Assembly: GCA_958299035.1 (NCBI GenBank)
Contig: CATQJL010000112.1
Span: 58,449,823-58,513,822, forward strand
Reading direction: 5' to 3'
DNA length: 64,000 nucleotides
Source of the DNA: Cylicocyclus nassatus
Lineage: Eukaryota; Nematoda; Chromadorea; Rhabditida; Strongylidae
The notes under the pieces were generated by a model, which worked only from the letters and a program-made list of their open reading frames with translations, was not told where the DNA came from and did no database searches. A program made the position numbers and the translations under genes. Positions 51,759-64,000 of this stretch are shown here, piece after piece; position 1 is the stretch's first letter; every line of letters begins with the position of its first letter.

Positions 51759-54700
51759 TGATGTTGGTAGTAGACCCCCAAGTACGGTGTGGCCCAGACT
51801 CCACCGGTTCATGCGCTTAGTCCTGATTCCCGCTCCAAAATGTCCGTCATTGACTCCACCTTGTTGAACTTGGGCGGGGCGTGCGTACGTCCATTGAGGC
51901 TGATTGCAGAATTTTTGCGAAAAAATTCTCTCGACAAAACACTATCCATGTTGATGGGCACACAAATGAGTTGAAGAAATCTAAAATAATTTTGCATATC
52001 TATTTGCAATACCCTAGCAAAGCTACTCCTCCGGTCATTGCGGGGTTTAAAAATTTGAAAAGGTCTAGAAACCCACCACCTGCTTGCTTTTAGTCTGGTT
52101 TCCAATCGAAGAATGCGCGAGCAAAGTGCTGAATGTATATCCGTCTGTGTTACAAGTGCGTAGACCCAAGGAGGTAGCCTCAAGCTATAAATGTTTTACA
52201 TGTTTCTTTACGCGAAATCTGGGCAGATCAGTCACAACAATGTAGAGACGAAATTGAACGAAGCAAATTATGACAATGATGTAGATCGGCATGCGCTATC
52301 AAAAGGCTGAGAACTCCAAACTCCTGGAACGTGACCAAATAACATAGTCTGAAATTCCTTCAGCTATCATGGAGCTATCAGCGGTGCTGTGGAAATACCC
52401 AGCTAAAAGTTATGAATTCTGTTGCTTCTGCACGAGCGGTGTCCATAGTGACATAATTGACACACTTTCTGGAGGTTCTACAGAGGATCAGAGACTTTTA
52501 AGAAAGCCGAATATGATTGCATCCTTTATCGTTGTATCGTTGAGGCTATATCGGTGATCGTCTGGGCTGTAATTGTCAACCAAAGCAAACGACAAACTGG
52601 AATTTGATATGGTAAAAATGTAAGTTGCAATTTCCAAAGTTCAGTTCCCACTGTTGAGCCCGAGCAAAGTTATCGTGCACGTTGCACTTTCTGCTTATCA
52701 TCGCTAAAATCCCAGCAATCTTCTCGACGTCCGCATACATTTGAATCTCAATTAAGAGAATTTTGCATTCTCTACAATCCTTTGCACGGTACAATTATCA
52801 TTATATTGTCAAGTAGACCCTCTTTCTTTCAAAAATTTCAGCTCCTTATTATTTTTCCGTATGTTTCATGCACACTCTTGGAGTATATTTAGGATAACTA
52901 GAGTAATGGAATAAAGCCAGCTTTTTCCAAATCCTGTTATAACAGTGACATCATCCAAGCTGTCAATTTCTGTGCGGCAAGTCTTAATGACAGGGGTTAA
53001 AGCACTGAGCTCTTGGCCCTTCAAAGTTTGGAATGGTATAGTTTTGTGCCGCAGGGAAATACATTTGTTCAATGAAGAATTCTTCATAGAAAAAAAAGAC
53101 GAGGCCGTATTCTAAGAATAGAGTACTAGAATATTTACTGAAAAATATCACATTTCTTCTGTTATGAGATTTTATTGGCTAACTGATAGGGTTAAAATTT
53201 GATGTGAGAAACCAAGTAATCCTCAATCGACCAGACTTTGTGTGACTGCACTACCTTTTGTTCACGCTGTTAATGCATTGTCGAAGAAGGAAGCATTTTT
53301 TGCTCCTGTCACTTTTGTTCTCGTCGTTTTTTTACTGTTACAATCGTGAAGGACGATTCTACTGGCATTGGTTTGCTCGCGCAAATTGTGAATGTATGTA
53401 TTGTTCTACTTTGATTGATGAACAACCTTAGCAACAGATTAGTTGAGAATTAATCGAGGGATACCCAAGGACCCAAAACGTTCTATTTACGGCCGTCTGA
53501 GTAAGATAGAGTCCAGAAGCTTATTTGACGCCCAGATCATAGCTCAAGAAGGGATTCAGAGTGGAGATAGGAAGAAGAGCAAAGAAGAGTGCCAGATAAT
53601 CAAAAAGCACCCCAGATGACTTGAACTGAGGAGTTTGACTATACATACTTCTTTCCTGTAAGCATACTTCACTTCTATTCATGGTGCTGGTAACGCGACC
53701 TCATATCAGCCGCAGAGGGACCTGATATGTGCGATGCACGAGTCCATTAATGATCGCAATGCACTGTTCTTTCCAGTTCATCTTTGAACTCCTGGCCTTG
53801 ATTCAAAGCGCCGCTTTCAGAGTTTTACGCGCTAAGAATGTCTCGTACGCTAGTATGGACACTAGAATGCATATCCCATGTCCGTTGCACAAGATTGACT
53901 CCAATGCCATAGGTGGTTTGTTTCATTTAACTGAATTAAAAGTTAAAAGTTCGCAATTATGCAGAATTTCTGATTTGTAAACGATTGCATAAAGGCAGCG
54001 GCTCGGCAGAATGACAACTTCGATACTCAATCTCGGTTCCCTTGGATGAGCTAAGTCCAATACTGTGCTTTGCAGCTTCAAAAAATATCAACAGGCCTGA
54101 AAAGTGCTATCTGGGCGGGCGGCGTATGCCTGCCCTCTAAAGCGTGATTGGCTCGTGAGTAAAGACACCGTACCCATCTCGGCGATACCTGGATCACTGA
54201 TACCAGCACCCACTTTCGCGACCAGCCCAAACAGCACTTTTCACGTCTGGAAAAACGGGTCATTGATATTTTTTGAAGCTGCAAAGCACAGTCTTGGACT
54301 TAGGTCATTCAGGGGAACCGAAAACGATGAGTATTCCGTTGACATTCTGCCGAGCCCTGCCTATAAGTGGAGGTGTTAACATACCTCTAGTAATATACAC
54401 GAGGTTTGGGAACTTTTTGGCTTTACTTACTTCGGATGCAAATTGAGTACCAAAATGAAGTAATTAAGTAAACAAAGTAATCAAGTACAAATTAAGTATA
54501 AGGATTTCTTTTTCCCTATGCTTGTTCAACCCAAAGGACCCTTAAACGACAAGAATCAAAAGAATCAACATGTTCAACTTTGTCATAGATTTTACAAATC
54601 GAGAAAGAAGAACAAATTCAACCATTCAGGCCAGGGAGTCTCATGCGGTCATCAGGCACTTTCATGAGCCGAGACCCAGCATTACCGATGAAGCTGAGCA

Positions 54701-55507
54701 CGACAGCGTGCATAAGAACTCCTTCTCAGTACCCTGTTTTCAGGTGTACAAGCCGCAGGGATTCTTTCTAAAATCGACCAGTCCAAATAGGCTAGAAGTC
54801 TTTGCGTCCAACCCCCTATACCGTGCTACTTATTGCTCTAGACAATCGTGCGGCACAAGAATGGCCTTCAGAACGTAGTGAAGCGGCTGAGCGGCTCGCT
54901 TGAAAGGTAAGTGCGGCTCATACACCTGAAAATAGGGCACTGAAAACATGAATTGGAAAGTTTGAAGGCAGTGTCTCACCAAAAATTAGTTGCCAAATTT
55001 TTTTGCATGTTACTAGCTTATCGGACCCTGTCTAACAGTGTATGTCAAGCTTGAAAGCGCACAAAGTTTCTAAAAACCCCGTTTTCGGAAGCTCCGCGGA
55101 AGCAACGTGGAGGAGTTATGCCTTCTAACGTCAGCCTCCGCCAGTGGCAGCAACACAGTGGAGGTGGACGCCAAGTGAAAAGACACGTTGATAAAAAAAG
55201 GGGGGGGGGGACCGGAGAAGTCGCCCGCGCGTACCAAATCGCTCTCCGCGTACTTTGAGCGAATTTTTCTTAGCGTAGAGGGGGTCAGAATGAGTTCTTG
55301 TTGCAAACGTCTATTTAGGAGGCGCTTTAGTAGGATATGTAAAGTTCCGCGTGACCTCAATTTTGGTGAGGCACTGCTTTTAAGCGCAACCGAATCAGCA
55401 CCAACGATCTGCCTTGTCTTGATCGCTCGGAAACGACAAGCAATGAAGATAAGCGAAGTGGATAAATTATGGACACTTCTGAGTTCAGTCTGGAAATGTA
55501 GCCAAGT
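51759..55507. other. Mostly unrecognised intergenic DNA
   Basis: No protein family was seen. Overlapping frames on both strands at 55070-55567 have no domain. About 55290-55500 (plus) may hold the eroded N-terminal part of the mariner transposase relic found after 56228 (RRRFSRI-like), but this is weak. A G-tract lies at about 55199-55210. Confidence 0.35.
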
Positions 55508-56219
55508 CAGGGCTCGGCACAGCTGGCACCGGGTCAAGCTGGATATCGTTTTTAGGGCGGAAACCAAAGGGATATCGTTTTTCCGGGGTTCGGGGCGGAG
55601 AAGAGCCGCAGGAATGCCGCCGGCACGCCACCGGCATGCTGTCCATCAAACAAACAATGACGTTGTTTTCAGCCAAAACGCAATAGTATGACACCAAATT
55701 TGGTATGTGCATGCGCGTTGGGGGACCCGAACTGTGGCTCAGAAATTTATGAGCACTTATGTGAATGAAAAGCTGTGCTGAACTTTTTTCTGAATTAGCT
55801 GGCACCGTGCCAGCTGGGTGCCAGCTGAGCTGGCACCGACACCTTGCTCACATAAGTTTTCATACTTTTTCACAAAAAATGTATCTACACTGTAAAAGTT
55901 TACATACAGAAAAGAAACATTTTCATAATGTTTTCTTTTCAGCGTTTTATAGCCATTTGAAAATTTCGGTCTGCTCCGCAGTCGCAGAATCGTCTTTTTC
56001 TGCTTCTCAAGATGTGCTCAACCATTTAAAAAGCTCAGAAAGCTGTGAAAAGTTGTTTTATGAAATCAGCATGCATGAAAACCCTACCACATGCTTTTAC
56101 ACAATTTAAAATCAATGACGGGTTTTCAAAATAGGTCAAGTGGGACTTCGTTTGAAATTTTTAAAATCAAACGGGATTCGTTTTAAAATTTCCCTGGTGC
56201 CAGCTCGTGCCGAGCCCTG
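55508..56219. mobile_element. hAT-like MITE with 8 bp duplication AGCCAAGT
   Basis: Ends CAGGGCTCGGCAC and GTGCCGAGCCCTG, with GCTGGCACC just inside both. AGCCAAGT occurs exactly on both sides (55500-55507 and 56220-56227). An internal palindrome built on GCTGGCACCGTGCCAGC lies at about 55798-55838. No transposase. Confidence 0.9.
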
Positions 56220-56227
56220 AGCCAAGT

Positions 56228-56935
56228 CTCTGGAAATCATGTGCGTAACCATATCAACCATGAATATGGAAAACTGTACATGGAAAACCTTACACACATT
56301 GCCGCATGAGCTCATTCTGGAGGAGAAACTAACTCGCGTGCTGACTTCCGAGGAGATTCTTAACTTCGGGAAAATTTCAAGGATTTCTGGGGGCAGCGCG
56401 TGACCGAAGACGAACTCGGGTGCTATTACCCAATCCGAAAGAATTGAGGAAGTTGGACTGCCAGAGGCTAACATCCACCCACAAAATCAAAAGAAAACCT
56501 ATCTGAAAACTTTTGGAACCGTTTTTTTTTGCGATGCAACGGGGATTTGGATGAACAATATCTTGGAAAGTCAAAACGACCAGTGGCGAATATGATGCTA
56601 GCCTTTGGGTCGTCTTCGTAGGAACATCCTCTTAAAGTGCACTCTACAAAAACCTTTTCCATCAAGACAAGTCCGCCACAAGGCCTCAGTAGCTATGGCA
56701 AATTCAAGAATTGATCAAACATCCTCCACATTCTCCAGATTTGCCCCCTAATAACTTTTTCTTCTTGGGAACCCTAAGTCTCAATTAGAGGGAGAACAGT
56801 TTCTAAACAATGAAGGAATCAAAGCCGCTCAAAAAGATGCTTTACCTCTAAACCGATCTTTTTATAGGAACGGGATAATGGCATAGGGAACCGTTTTAGC
56901 AATGCATTGAACTTTTACGACTTATAAAATGAATG
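56228..56935 (+). pseudogene. Degenerate mariner transposase
   Basis: The plus strand reads LPHELILEEKLTRVL near 56300-56345 (the mariner VPHEL segment). KTYLKTFGTVFF...IWMNNIL follows near 56495-56560, then IKHPPHSPDLPPNNFFFLGTL near 56715-56775, the HPPYSPDLAPxDxxxF signature before the last catalytic Asp. Stops and frameshifts lie between. The hAT-like MITE is adjacent on the left, so the N-terminal half may lie beyond it. Confidence 0.7.
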
Positions 56936-59310
56936 AATATTCTTGATATTTATGTAAGTTTTTGTCAGAACAAAATCTTCCAAGCTTCCTGCATTTTTGG
57001 AGGCAGAGGAGAGATGGAAAAAAAACGAGTTGGTTGAAGATGTATTTCTCGGAATAATGACGCCTTTCGAAAAAAAAATTCATGCTCGTCTGTGCATGGA
57101 AATCTGAGTGTTAATTGTACCTAGGGTGATGACGATGACTCAAAAAAGTAAAAAAACTTAAGCTCACTATAAATTTTATCTAATTGTTAAACCACGAAAA
57201 ATAAGCTTCATTGTATCAACTGCACTGGCCAAATTTAAAAACATCTCTTTGTCCACTGGGAATTCCACGCATAAAAAATGACGAGATAGTGTGACTTTCG
57301 AAAAATGTGTAGAGAATACGTGATTTTCAGAGGAATACTTTGCAAGTGGGAAATAAAAACCTCTCAAAAACGAACTGGAGGCTGCAAGATATTACAATAG
57401 ATCTGTTTGTAGTATTTCTTATGAGTGTTGCTGCTCTCATCTCCTCGAATCTAATCGGCTTTGATGCTCAAGAGTTTTCATTCACCACAGGTATTAGCGT
57501 AGTTTTTCCATCCACTTATCGTAGCGCTACACATCTAAACATTAGGTACTCCGGCTGCCCTTCAGATTCTTGTTTTTTTCGAGAGACGGGGGGGGGGGGA
57601 ATTTTCGCTCTCAAAGCTTTCGTTCAACTCCTCGTACCTCGCCTCGATTTGTTATTAGATATTCATGTAAATTGGACGCGCAATGTGCCTTCAGCACAAC
57701 CGACGACAACGGGGACAGCTGTCCGCTGCACTGATTTGGTTTCTTCTCCCGACTCCGGGTTTTTCTACCTACTATTGCAGCAGATGCTGTGTCAGTGACA
57801 AATTTTCACTGCATATGCATCGGAAATACTTCACGCTTCTGTCCTGAGGCGTCAAACGCTTCATTGATGTGCTTCATTTACGCGCTTCTTGCAGGGTTTT
57901 TTCATGAATAATGATGTGGTGAAGATATTAGTTAGTGAACAAAACTTCCTCTTCTGCCTATCTCATGGATTTCCTATTTCGTATTTGCTATTGCAAAGCC
58001 GCGATGTTAGATTTATTTATTTATATGTTACGCACAAGGTGTGCCATAACCGGAACAAACAACGAAAGCATTTAGAAACACAGAAACAGAAAAAAGAGCA
58101 AACAAAAAATCTATCAAGCAGCTCAAGTCTATCTCTCGAATAGTCGGAATAGAACGGATTAAGCTTGTCTAGGGTATGTACAATCAATGGAGTCTTATTG
58201 CAGAAACCTTTATCCCTTCCTAACAAATAAGTATGTATCTACCGTCTGTAAAGTATTAGAATGAACTCCTGAAAAGATTTCCCGGGGTGAACTATTCCTT
58301 CTTTGTTTTTCACAAAGTTGATTTTTTCGAAAGTAAATGAATAATACACATGCATAATCACATAACTCCTTTGCAACACGTCAAATTTTTCAAAATCCAT
58401 CTTGCTAGGAAGAATTGTTGCGTCTAATGGCGATAACTCGATATTTTCCACCATTCAGAAATTTTTGAATTTTGACATATGCTTCATGATTATTAGCTAA
58501 GTTGATTTTCGATATCATTTACGCCTATTCCAGTTCGTGTACCTAAACAATGTTTCTGTATTATTGATCAATACTGATAAAGCTACGGATATGAATATGG
58601 ATTTGTCAGGTCACTTCAAAAGTTATTTGTTCTATCCAGACCAGGAACGTCAATTCTTGCAAAAGCAATCAAAAAAAGATCTAGATTTTCTTTCGAGGCA
58701 ATTTTGCTTCCTCTTTGCAGTGACTGTGTTTGAAATTCAAAACCTTCGAATGTAGAGATTGCCACCTTCTTGTGCGTTTTACGGAGCTGACGGAGCTTCT
58801 AAAGTACTTGGCAACCTTATGAAATCATTAGTTTCCTGTTATAGACTGAGGCGCAAATTATTTGTGTTCCCCTAGGCTCGTCCAGTTTCAGTTACAGTAG
58901 TTGAATTCGATGGATCTCGGATAGAAGGGTTCGCTTCAGTCAAGCTTCTGTGTTGGGTTTGACTAATTTTAAGAGCAATTCGTTACTTGAGAACTTTTTT
59001 CAAAGAGGGGGATCACAAGTTTTCTTCAGATAAACTGGCGTAGGCCGGTCAGATCTTCAACTTATAACAAACTTGAAGATCTCGCCGGTACGCCCAGGTC
59101 TTCAAGTTTGCTATAACCTGTGTAGGCCGCTTTCGAAAATTTCGCAGATATCCGGGGGGTGGGGGGAGGACCATGCGAGCTTCTTCTTCCCTTCGCCCCA
59201 AGAGCTATTAGTGGAATAGAAAACTTGCTCAAAAAACTGCAAAGAAATCAATTCAAATTGCTTTGGCATCATTCCAACTGCAAAAAGTTCTCCCCGTCGT
59301 TTTCAATGTA
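56936..59310. other. Intergenic, no gene recognised
   Basis: The frame at 57340-57798 (plus) has a hydrophobic stretch but no splice context or domain. TTTATTTATTTATATG at about 58012-58027 could be a minus-strand LINE tail. Near 59045-59145 an AGATCTTCAA/TTGAAGATCT inverted repeat occurs. Confidence 0.35.
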
Positions 59311-59985
59311 CAGTGTCCCAAAAAAGGTGAACACTGTTTGATCGTTAATAACTCCGTTGCTTTTAAGTCTTTCGCCGAGCTTTAGGCACCATTTCGTAGA
59401 CCGAGGTTCAACTTAGATTTACGGTATGAAGCAAAACTCCGATCTTCCTTCGCTACTGTTGGATTACGGTAGGAACTTCCAGCGTGTGAATCCATTGTGA
59501 AATATGCCATTTGAAAAATTTTTTTGCAAAAGATCTGAAAAATCGTGTACTAGGGTTTTCGCGCACGCTGAATCCATTACACAACTTTTTACGAGAGTTT
59601 TTAGCATTTTTGGCGGGGTAGTCACATTTTTGACAAATGCTGGGGATTCTGTTATTACGGTTTACCTGGAATAACTTCGGAAAGAAGGATAACAGTAAAG
59701 TGGAAATTTCATATTCGAAATCAGCGGCTTCCATTACCATAGCATAAGAGCTTTTGGCTTGTTTGGTTTTGTTCCGAGGCAGAATATGGCCTCTAATGGC
59801 CTAAAATCCTTGTCAAAGTTCCTACCGTAATCCTACAGTAATGAAAAGCAATCGATGATTCGCTCCATACTACAAATCTAAGCTGAACCTCGCTCTACAG
59901 AATGGTGTCTCAGGCTCGGCGAAAGTCATGAAAGCAAGGGAGTTATTAACGATCAAACAGTGTTCACATTTTTTGGGACACCCTG
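59311..59985. mobile_element. Mariner MITE (family C), copy 3
   Basis: Ends CAGTGTCCCAAAAAAGGTGA and TTTTTTGGGACACCCTG, flanked by TA (59309-59310 and 59986-59987). Arms share CACTGTTTGATCGTTAATAA and the CGAGGTTCAACTTAGATTT block with copy 1. It is a complete copy. Confidence 0.9.
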
Positions 59986-59994
59986 TATGTAGTA

Positions 59995-60788
59995 TTAGGT
60001 TGTGCCGAAAGTTCATTCGCACCATTTTCAATCAACGAATTTGTACGATCAAGATTTTGCTTAGGAGAGAAACTCATCATCTTTACATATGTATCTGAAT
60101 GTATCTGAATTGTTCGTTAATGTTTACAATTGAAGGAGATAGAAGCTAAAAGCCAAAATCAGTCAAAATTCGAATTTTCTGTGTAGGGTCTTAAAAAATC
60201 GGAAACTTGCTACAAAAATCGGAGCTGTCGGTATTGTAGGTTCTTTCACCAGCTCTTTCTAATAGTGCAAAGTTTGCGCCGATTAAGTGTCTCTATAAAA
60301 CGTTATGATTTTCGAGCAAGCAATACAAAAGGGCGAATTTGATTTATTTTGGCATTTGTCAGGGAAATTGTAACTTTTGATAAAGACGCTCAATCAGCGC
60401 AAATTTTGCACTGGGGTGGGGGAACGAAAGCCGCCAGCTTCGGTCGCTTGCGCGGACTGCTGGTCTTGGAACGACATGCAACAACGTTGCGAAAGGAAAG
60501 TTAGCCGCGAAAGGCGGCTCAACCTGGCGGCTTTCGTTCCTCTACCCCTTTGCACTGTTAGAAAGAGCTGGTGAAAGAACTTCAATACCGACCGCTCCGA
60601 TTTTTGTAGCAAGTTTCCGATTTTTTATGACCCTACACGAACAATTCAAATTTTGACTAATTTTGGCTTTTAGCTTCTATCTCCTTCAATTGTAAACATT
60701 AAACGAATTTGATCGTACAAATTCGTTAAAAAGTCAACGAGTTATGAGTTTTTGAAAATGGTGCGAACGAACTTTTGGCACAACCTGA
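59995..60788. mobile_element. Long-arm mariner-like TIR element
   Basis: Ends TTAGGTTGTGCCGAAAG and CTTTTGGCACAACCTGA with TA on both sides. The arms (about 300 bp) stay paired through TAGCTTCTATCTCCTTCAAT, TTTTGTAGCAAGTTTCCGAT and AGCTGGTGAAAGAAC. The centre carries a second GAACGAAAGCCGCCAG...CTGGCGGCTTTCGTTC palindrome (about 60421-60540). Non-coding; only 9 bp separate it from the preceding MITE. Confidence 0.88.
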
Positions 60789-63700
60789 TATTTCACAATG
60801 GAAATTCAGTTTGAACAAAATCAAAATTCTAATACAAAGGGAGATTGAACCAGCAACTTTTCATAAAGGGATTATTTTACTAGCACAAACTTATCTCAAT
60901 TGAAAAAAGAGCAGGTCATAAAACTTAGAACAAAAGTGGAATCTGAGGCTGCTGTACTTTCCCGAATTTTTAGCGTTCAAAAAAAGAAGATTAAAATGCT
61001 ATAGTCTGTGTCTATCAACTATTATCGTCGCTAAATATTAACAACCTTTGTTCTAAGCACTAGTGGAAACTGCATGATTTTTTCTTTCCAGCTTAAATTA
61101 TATGAAACTAATTTATAGAACTTGGAGGAATTTACGAATTTTTCAAAAATTTTGGTGAAAAACTTATGTTCCAAATTAACATTTGCAACACTTCTGAAAA
61201 CGCACCCCCATTTTTAATAGTCCCAGCATTCCCAGAATTCCCCTTTGATGAGTTTAGGAAACCCAGAGGAAAGCTGACAATTTGTAGAAATCTCAACCTT
61301 CCAGAAATTTTAAACCCAAACCCGTCTTTCTGCGAGATTTTCATACTCTTGGATGTTTAGAAGTCTAGTATAACTAGCAGCCCTTAGGATTTAGCTAAGC
61401 GAAAAGTAAAATGGCATCGTTAAAGAATTCGAAAGCCTGAACAGCAGTAAACTACCAGAACAACCCATTTCTTGCGAATGCTCATGTCCAGAATTTTTGC
61501 TACATAATCCAGCAACGTCCCCATAATGAAATTGTTGCGTTTTACACCCCCTCGACTTTACGCCCATTTCACCCCTCTGAAATTACCCGCCATGCATGCA
61601 ATATCACTCTCGATTTTCCTCATGTCCATCTCTCACCGCCCTCGTTTTAGTCGCTGCTCTCGTTCAATTCTGATATTGCTGCATGGGTGTTTATGGTCCG
61701 TTTACTACCTTACGGCAACACTTAACTGCTCACATTCGTTTCCGACGACCTGCCAAATTCGGTCATTCAGTAATCGCATTTGTCCCCGCATCTCTTCTCT
61801 CTCGAGTCATGCTGGCAAGTAAGTGTGATCATCAGACTCCTTCACTCCCCTCCTCCTCCTCCTCACCTTCCCCCTCCCCTATCCCCTTCTTTTCTTTCAA
61901 ATTCTAAATGAATCATACTTGAAAATTTGACTATTTAAATGAGTAGATATTGTTCCCAAAGCCCTACTTCATTCTCCAGGAATTATTAATCTATTCTACT
62001 CCTCCGTCCCTGTCTTCTTTCAAAACCTTAAAAATAAGACGTTTATTCAAAACCTAGAGATAGCTGGTATGAACTCTAACAATGAGATTCTCGAAATACG
62101 TCACATTTTACAATTTGATCTACTAAAGCGGTTAGATGATATTCTAAAGCTCAACTTTTCTTTTCAGAAATCATGAGATTCCACCCTCCTTCTTCTTTCC
62201 CACCTAAGATCCTAGGGATAGGCCGTTCGTTCAAAATTCGATATACTGAATAGTTCGCAAAAATTTTTTTGTTCAATGCGTTGGGCTGTTTTTATTCTGA
62301 AAGCAAACTTTTTGCCTGAAGCAACTCCTTTTTTCCTCTCCTCCCACTCACTTCATCCTTCACCATTTTTTTTTATTCAGAAAAAAGTTTGCATGTCCGA
62401 GCTATTTGACGCAATAATTTCAGAAGGATTTATGTGAAACCCCATATTCCCTCATCAGCTCCGCATTCTTGCTAAATTTCATTTCTAATCAATTTTTCTC
62501 TGAATTCGCTACTGGAAAAGATTATAGGCGAAATAGCCGAATTTTCTAGCATTATAAATGAATTTTGCTAACAAAGTGTCTATCTGCACGATAATTGACA
62601 TTCTTCCTTTCGTTTCCGTGATTCGTCTAGAAGCTTTCACAGAATATTTAAACGTCTTTTTTGCAATTTTCGCAAGTTTCTTCTCTTACACTTGCCAATT
62701 GTCCACCTTTGCAGTATTTTTCTTTCACACCTTTTGCTGAAAGGCATAGCAACCGGGTTTAAAAACGTACTGCAGCTCAATGATATCATTTTCTCGAATG
62801 GTTGCTAACAGCAAGAATAGAATCTACAAAAATTCCTTGCGCATTAGTTCGCGTACAGTTTTTTTAGCGAAAAAAGTGAATTGAAATGGACTTGCAAGCG
62901 AGCTCTTGATTTGAGAAGCTGCCTTGCTTTGTCTTCTCTTTCCATAGTTTCATCGAAAATTTCAAGATTGAAGGAGCTCTTGGCAATGGGATAAAAAACT
63001 TAGTTGAAGACTGTACGTATCATTAATAATATAACAAGAAATTTTTCAAATTGAAAATTTTGATATTACTCTGTTTCGAAGACAATTACGATACAAAAGC
63101 TCAACTGCATGAATATTTTTAATCAATTTTCGTTCATTATAACTTGTCAGCAATTTTAGGTATTCCAGCTATTCTGAGAATTTGCTCTGCAGCCGCATTT
63201 TGTACAAAACTTCTCGCGACATTTCCACGGAAGGAGACTACCAAAGAAAACTGAGTTTTTGCAGTTTTTCAGTTTCTTTTTTTCCACTTCCATCAACTTC
63301 GTGCTGAGAAGCGGATGTCATAGGGAGCGAACCATTGCTGTATATCCATGGAAGCAAGAAAAACTACCTATAGCATAAGTTCTGAACTGCGCAGTTTTCG
63401 AAGTTTATGAAGTGTTTTTTTTCTTTCTAATATGAGTTCACTAATTGGCTAAAACTCTGCAACTAACAATAACCAACATGTGCTATCACATGTAATGGGA
63501 GCGTTTGGATATAGGAGTGCTATTTAGGACCCACAAGTAACACCTGAACTGCGCAGTTGTGAATTACAAAAATTAAAATCTAATTAGAAAAATTTAGAGT
63601 TTCTTTACAAGAAGCTTCTTCTGTAAAGCCACTAGCGCAAGTTTTCTTGCTAATGTGTGCAAATGCATATTTTCAAAGATGAGTCTAGTCATACTACTCA

Positions 63701-64000
63701 TACTCTCAGACACTTCACCGGAATTTCTGCAGGGCGCGCAGAGGTTCCGCAGAATTTTGTTTACTATTACAAAAGTGGAAACATCGAAAAAAAACTCTCG
63801 CAGGATTTTCATGTCAGACTGCTTGAAAACGGGGACCTCCGCATGACTTTTTACAAAATGCTGCGGTAATTGCGAAAAATGCCGCTTTGCAGCACTTTGA
63901 CTTGCCAGTACTTCCGCAGGATTTCACATGTCTTGTCTCTTACGATGTTGTTTCGCCAGCGATTAGAGTGCATTGCTGAACATGTCATCCGTAGTGTAGA
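60789..64000. other. Intergenic, no gene recognised
   Basis: AT-rich. The frame at 61526-61822 ends near CAAGTAAGTG, a good donor sequence, so part of an exon of an unrecognised gene is possible, but nothing else supports it. Short frames near 63594-63869 on both strands show no domain. Confidence 0.35.

Noticed and set aside
55070..55691. Overlapping open frames of 165 and 167 codons on opposite strands
   Set aside because: No recognisable family, no splice or poly(A) context, and the plus frame runs into the hAT-like MITE.
58012..58200. Possible LINE 3' end on the minus strand with TTTATTTATTTA tail
   Set aside because: No reverse transcriptase residue pattern could be defended, so I did not list it as an element.
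61526..61822. 98-codon frame ending at a good splice-donor-like sequence
   Set aside because: No family resemblance, no partner exons found; left as an unassigned possibility only.

Overview
The window looks like nuclear DNA from a nematode, most likely a rhabditid or strongylid relative of C. elegans. The evidence is a many-exon host gene with mostly ~50 bp introns ending in TTTTCAG-like acceptors, dense small inverted-repeat transposons, and a BEL/Pao retroelement of the nematode type with a phlebovirus-like envelope and a tRNA-Gly primer site. I found no rRNA, tRNA, CRISPR array or bacterial-type operon. Species assignment is inference.

Region by region. 1-5.3 kb is intergenic DNA holding short degenerate repeats, a foldback element (about 3127-3667), a hAT-type MITE (3669-4021) and a TTAA-flanked MITE (4675-5041). 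At 5594-16662 (minus strand) lies a complete 11,069 bp BEL/Pao retrotransposon. It has two 518 bp LTRs that I read as identical, a 5 bp CGTAG target duplication, a tRNA-Gly primer site, gag-pol, an envelope region spread over two reading frames, and a third gene after env that encodes a coiled-coil zinc-knuckle protein. It sits inside an older element with ~250 bp inverted arms (5346-5593 and about 16845-17112).

18.2-31.2 kb (plus strand) carries the only host gene I can support: the N-recognin E3 ubiquitin ligase ubr-1. I modelled it as 45 exons. Their lengths sum to 5844 nt, exactly 1947 codons plus a stop, and every splice phase agrees. It contains a UBR box, a RING and a C-terminal zinc-rich domain. 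Its introns host two copies of a hairpin MITE, a Helitron-like element with a head-to-head internal duplication, and a 200 bp inverted copy of its own exon 14.

31.2-64 kb has no supportable host gene. It holds a decayed non-LTR retrotransposon on the minus strand (34.96-39.67 kb) cut by a mariner MITE and a Helitron, a decayed DDE transposase (47.3-48.5 kb), a stack of MITEs and a Helitron (49.98-51.75 kb), a mariner transposase relic with an adjacent hAT-like MITE that has a perfect 8 bp target duplication (55.5-56.9 kb), and two neighbouring TA-flanked elements (59.3-60.8 kb).

The strongest leads are the env-bearing BEL element with its extra downstream Gag-like gene, and the antisense copy of exon 14 whose edge coincides with a ubr-1 splice donor.
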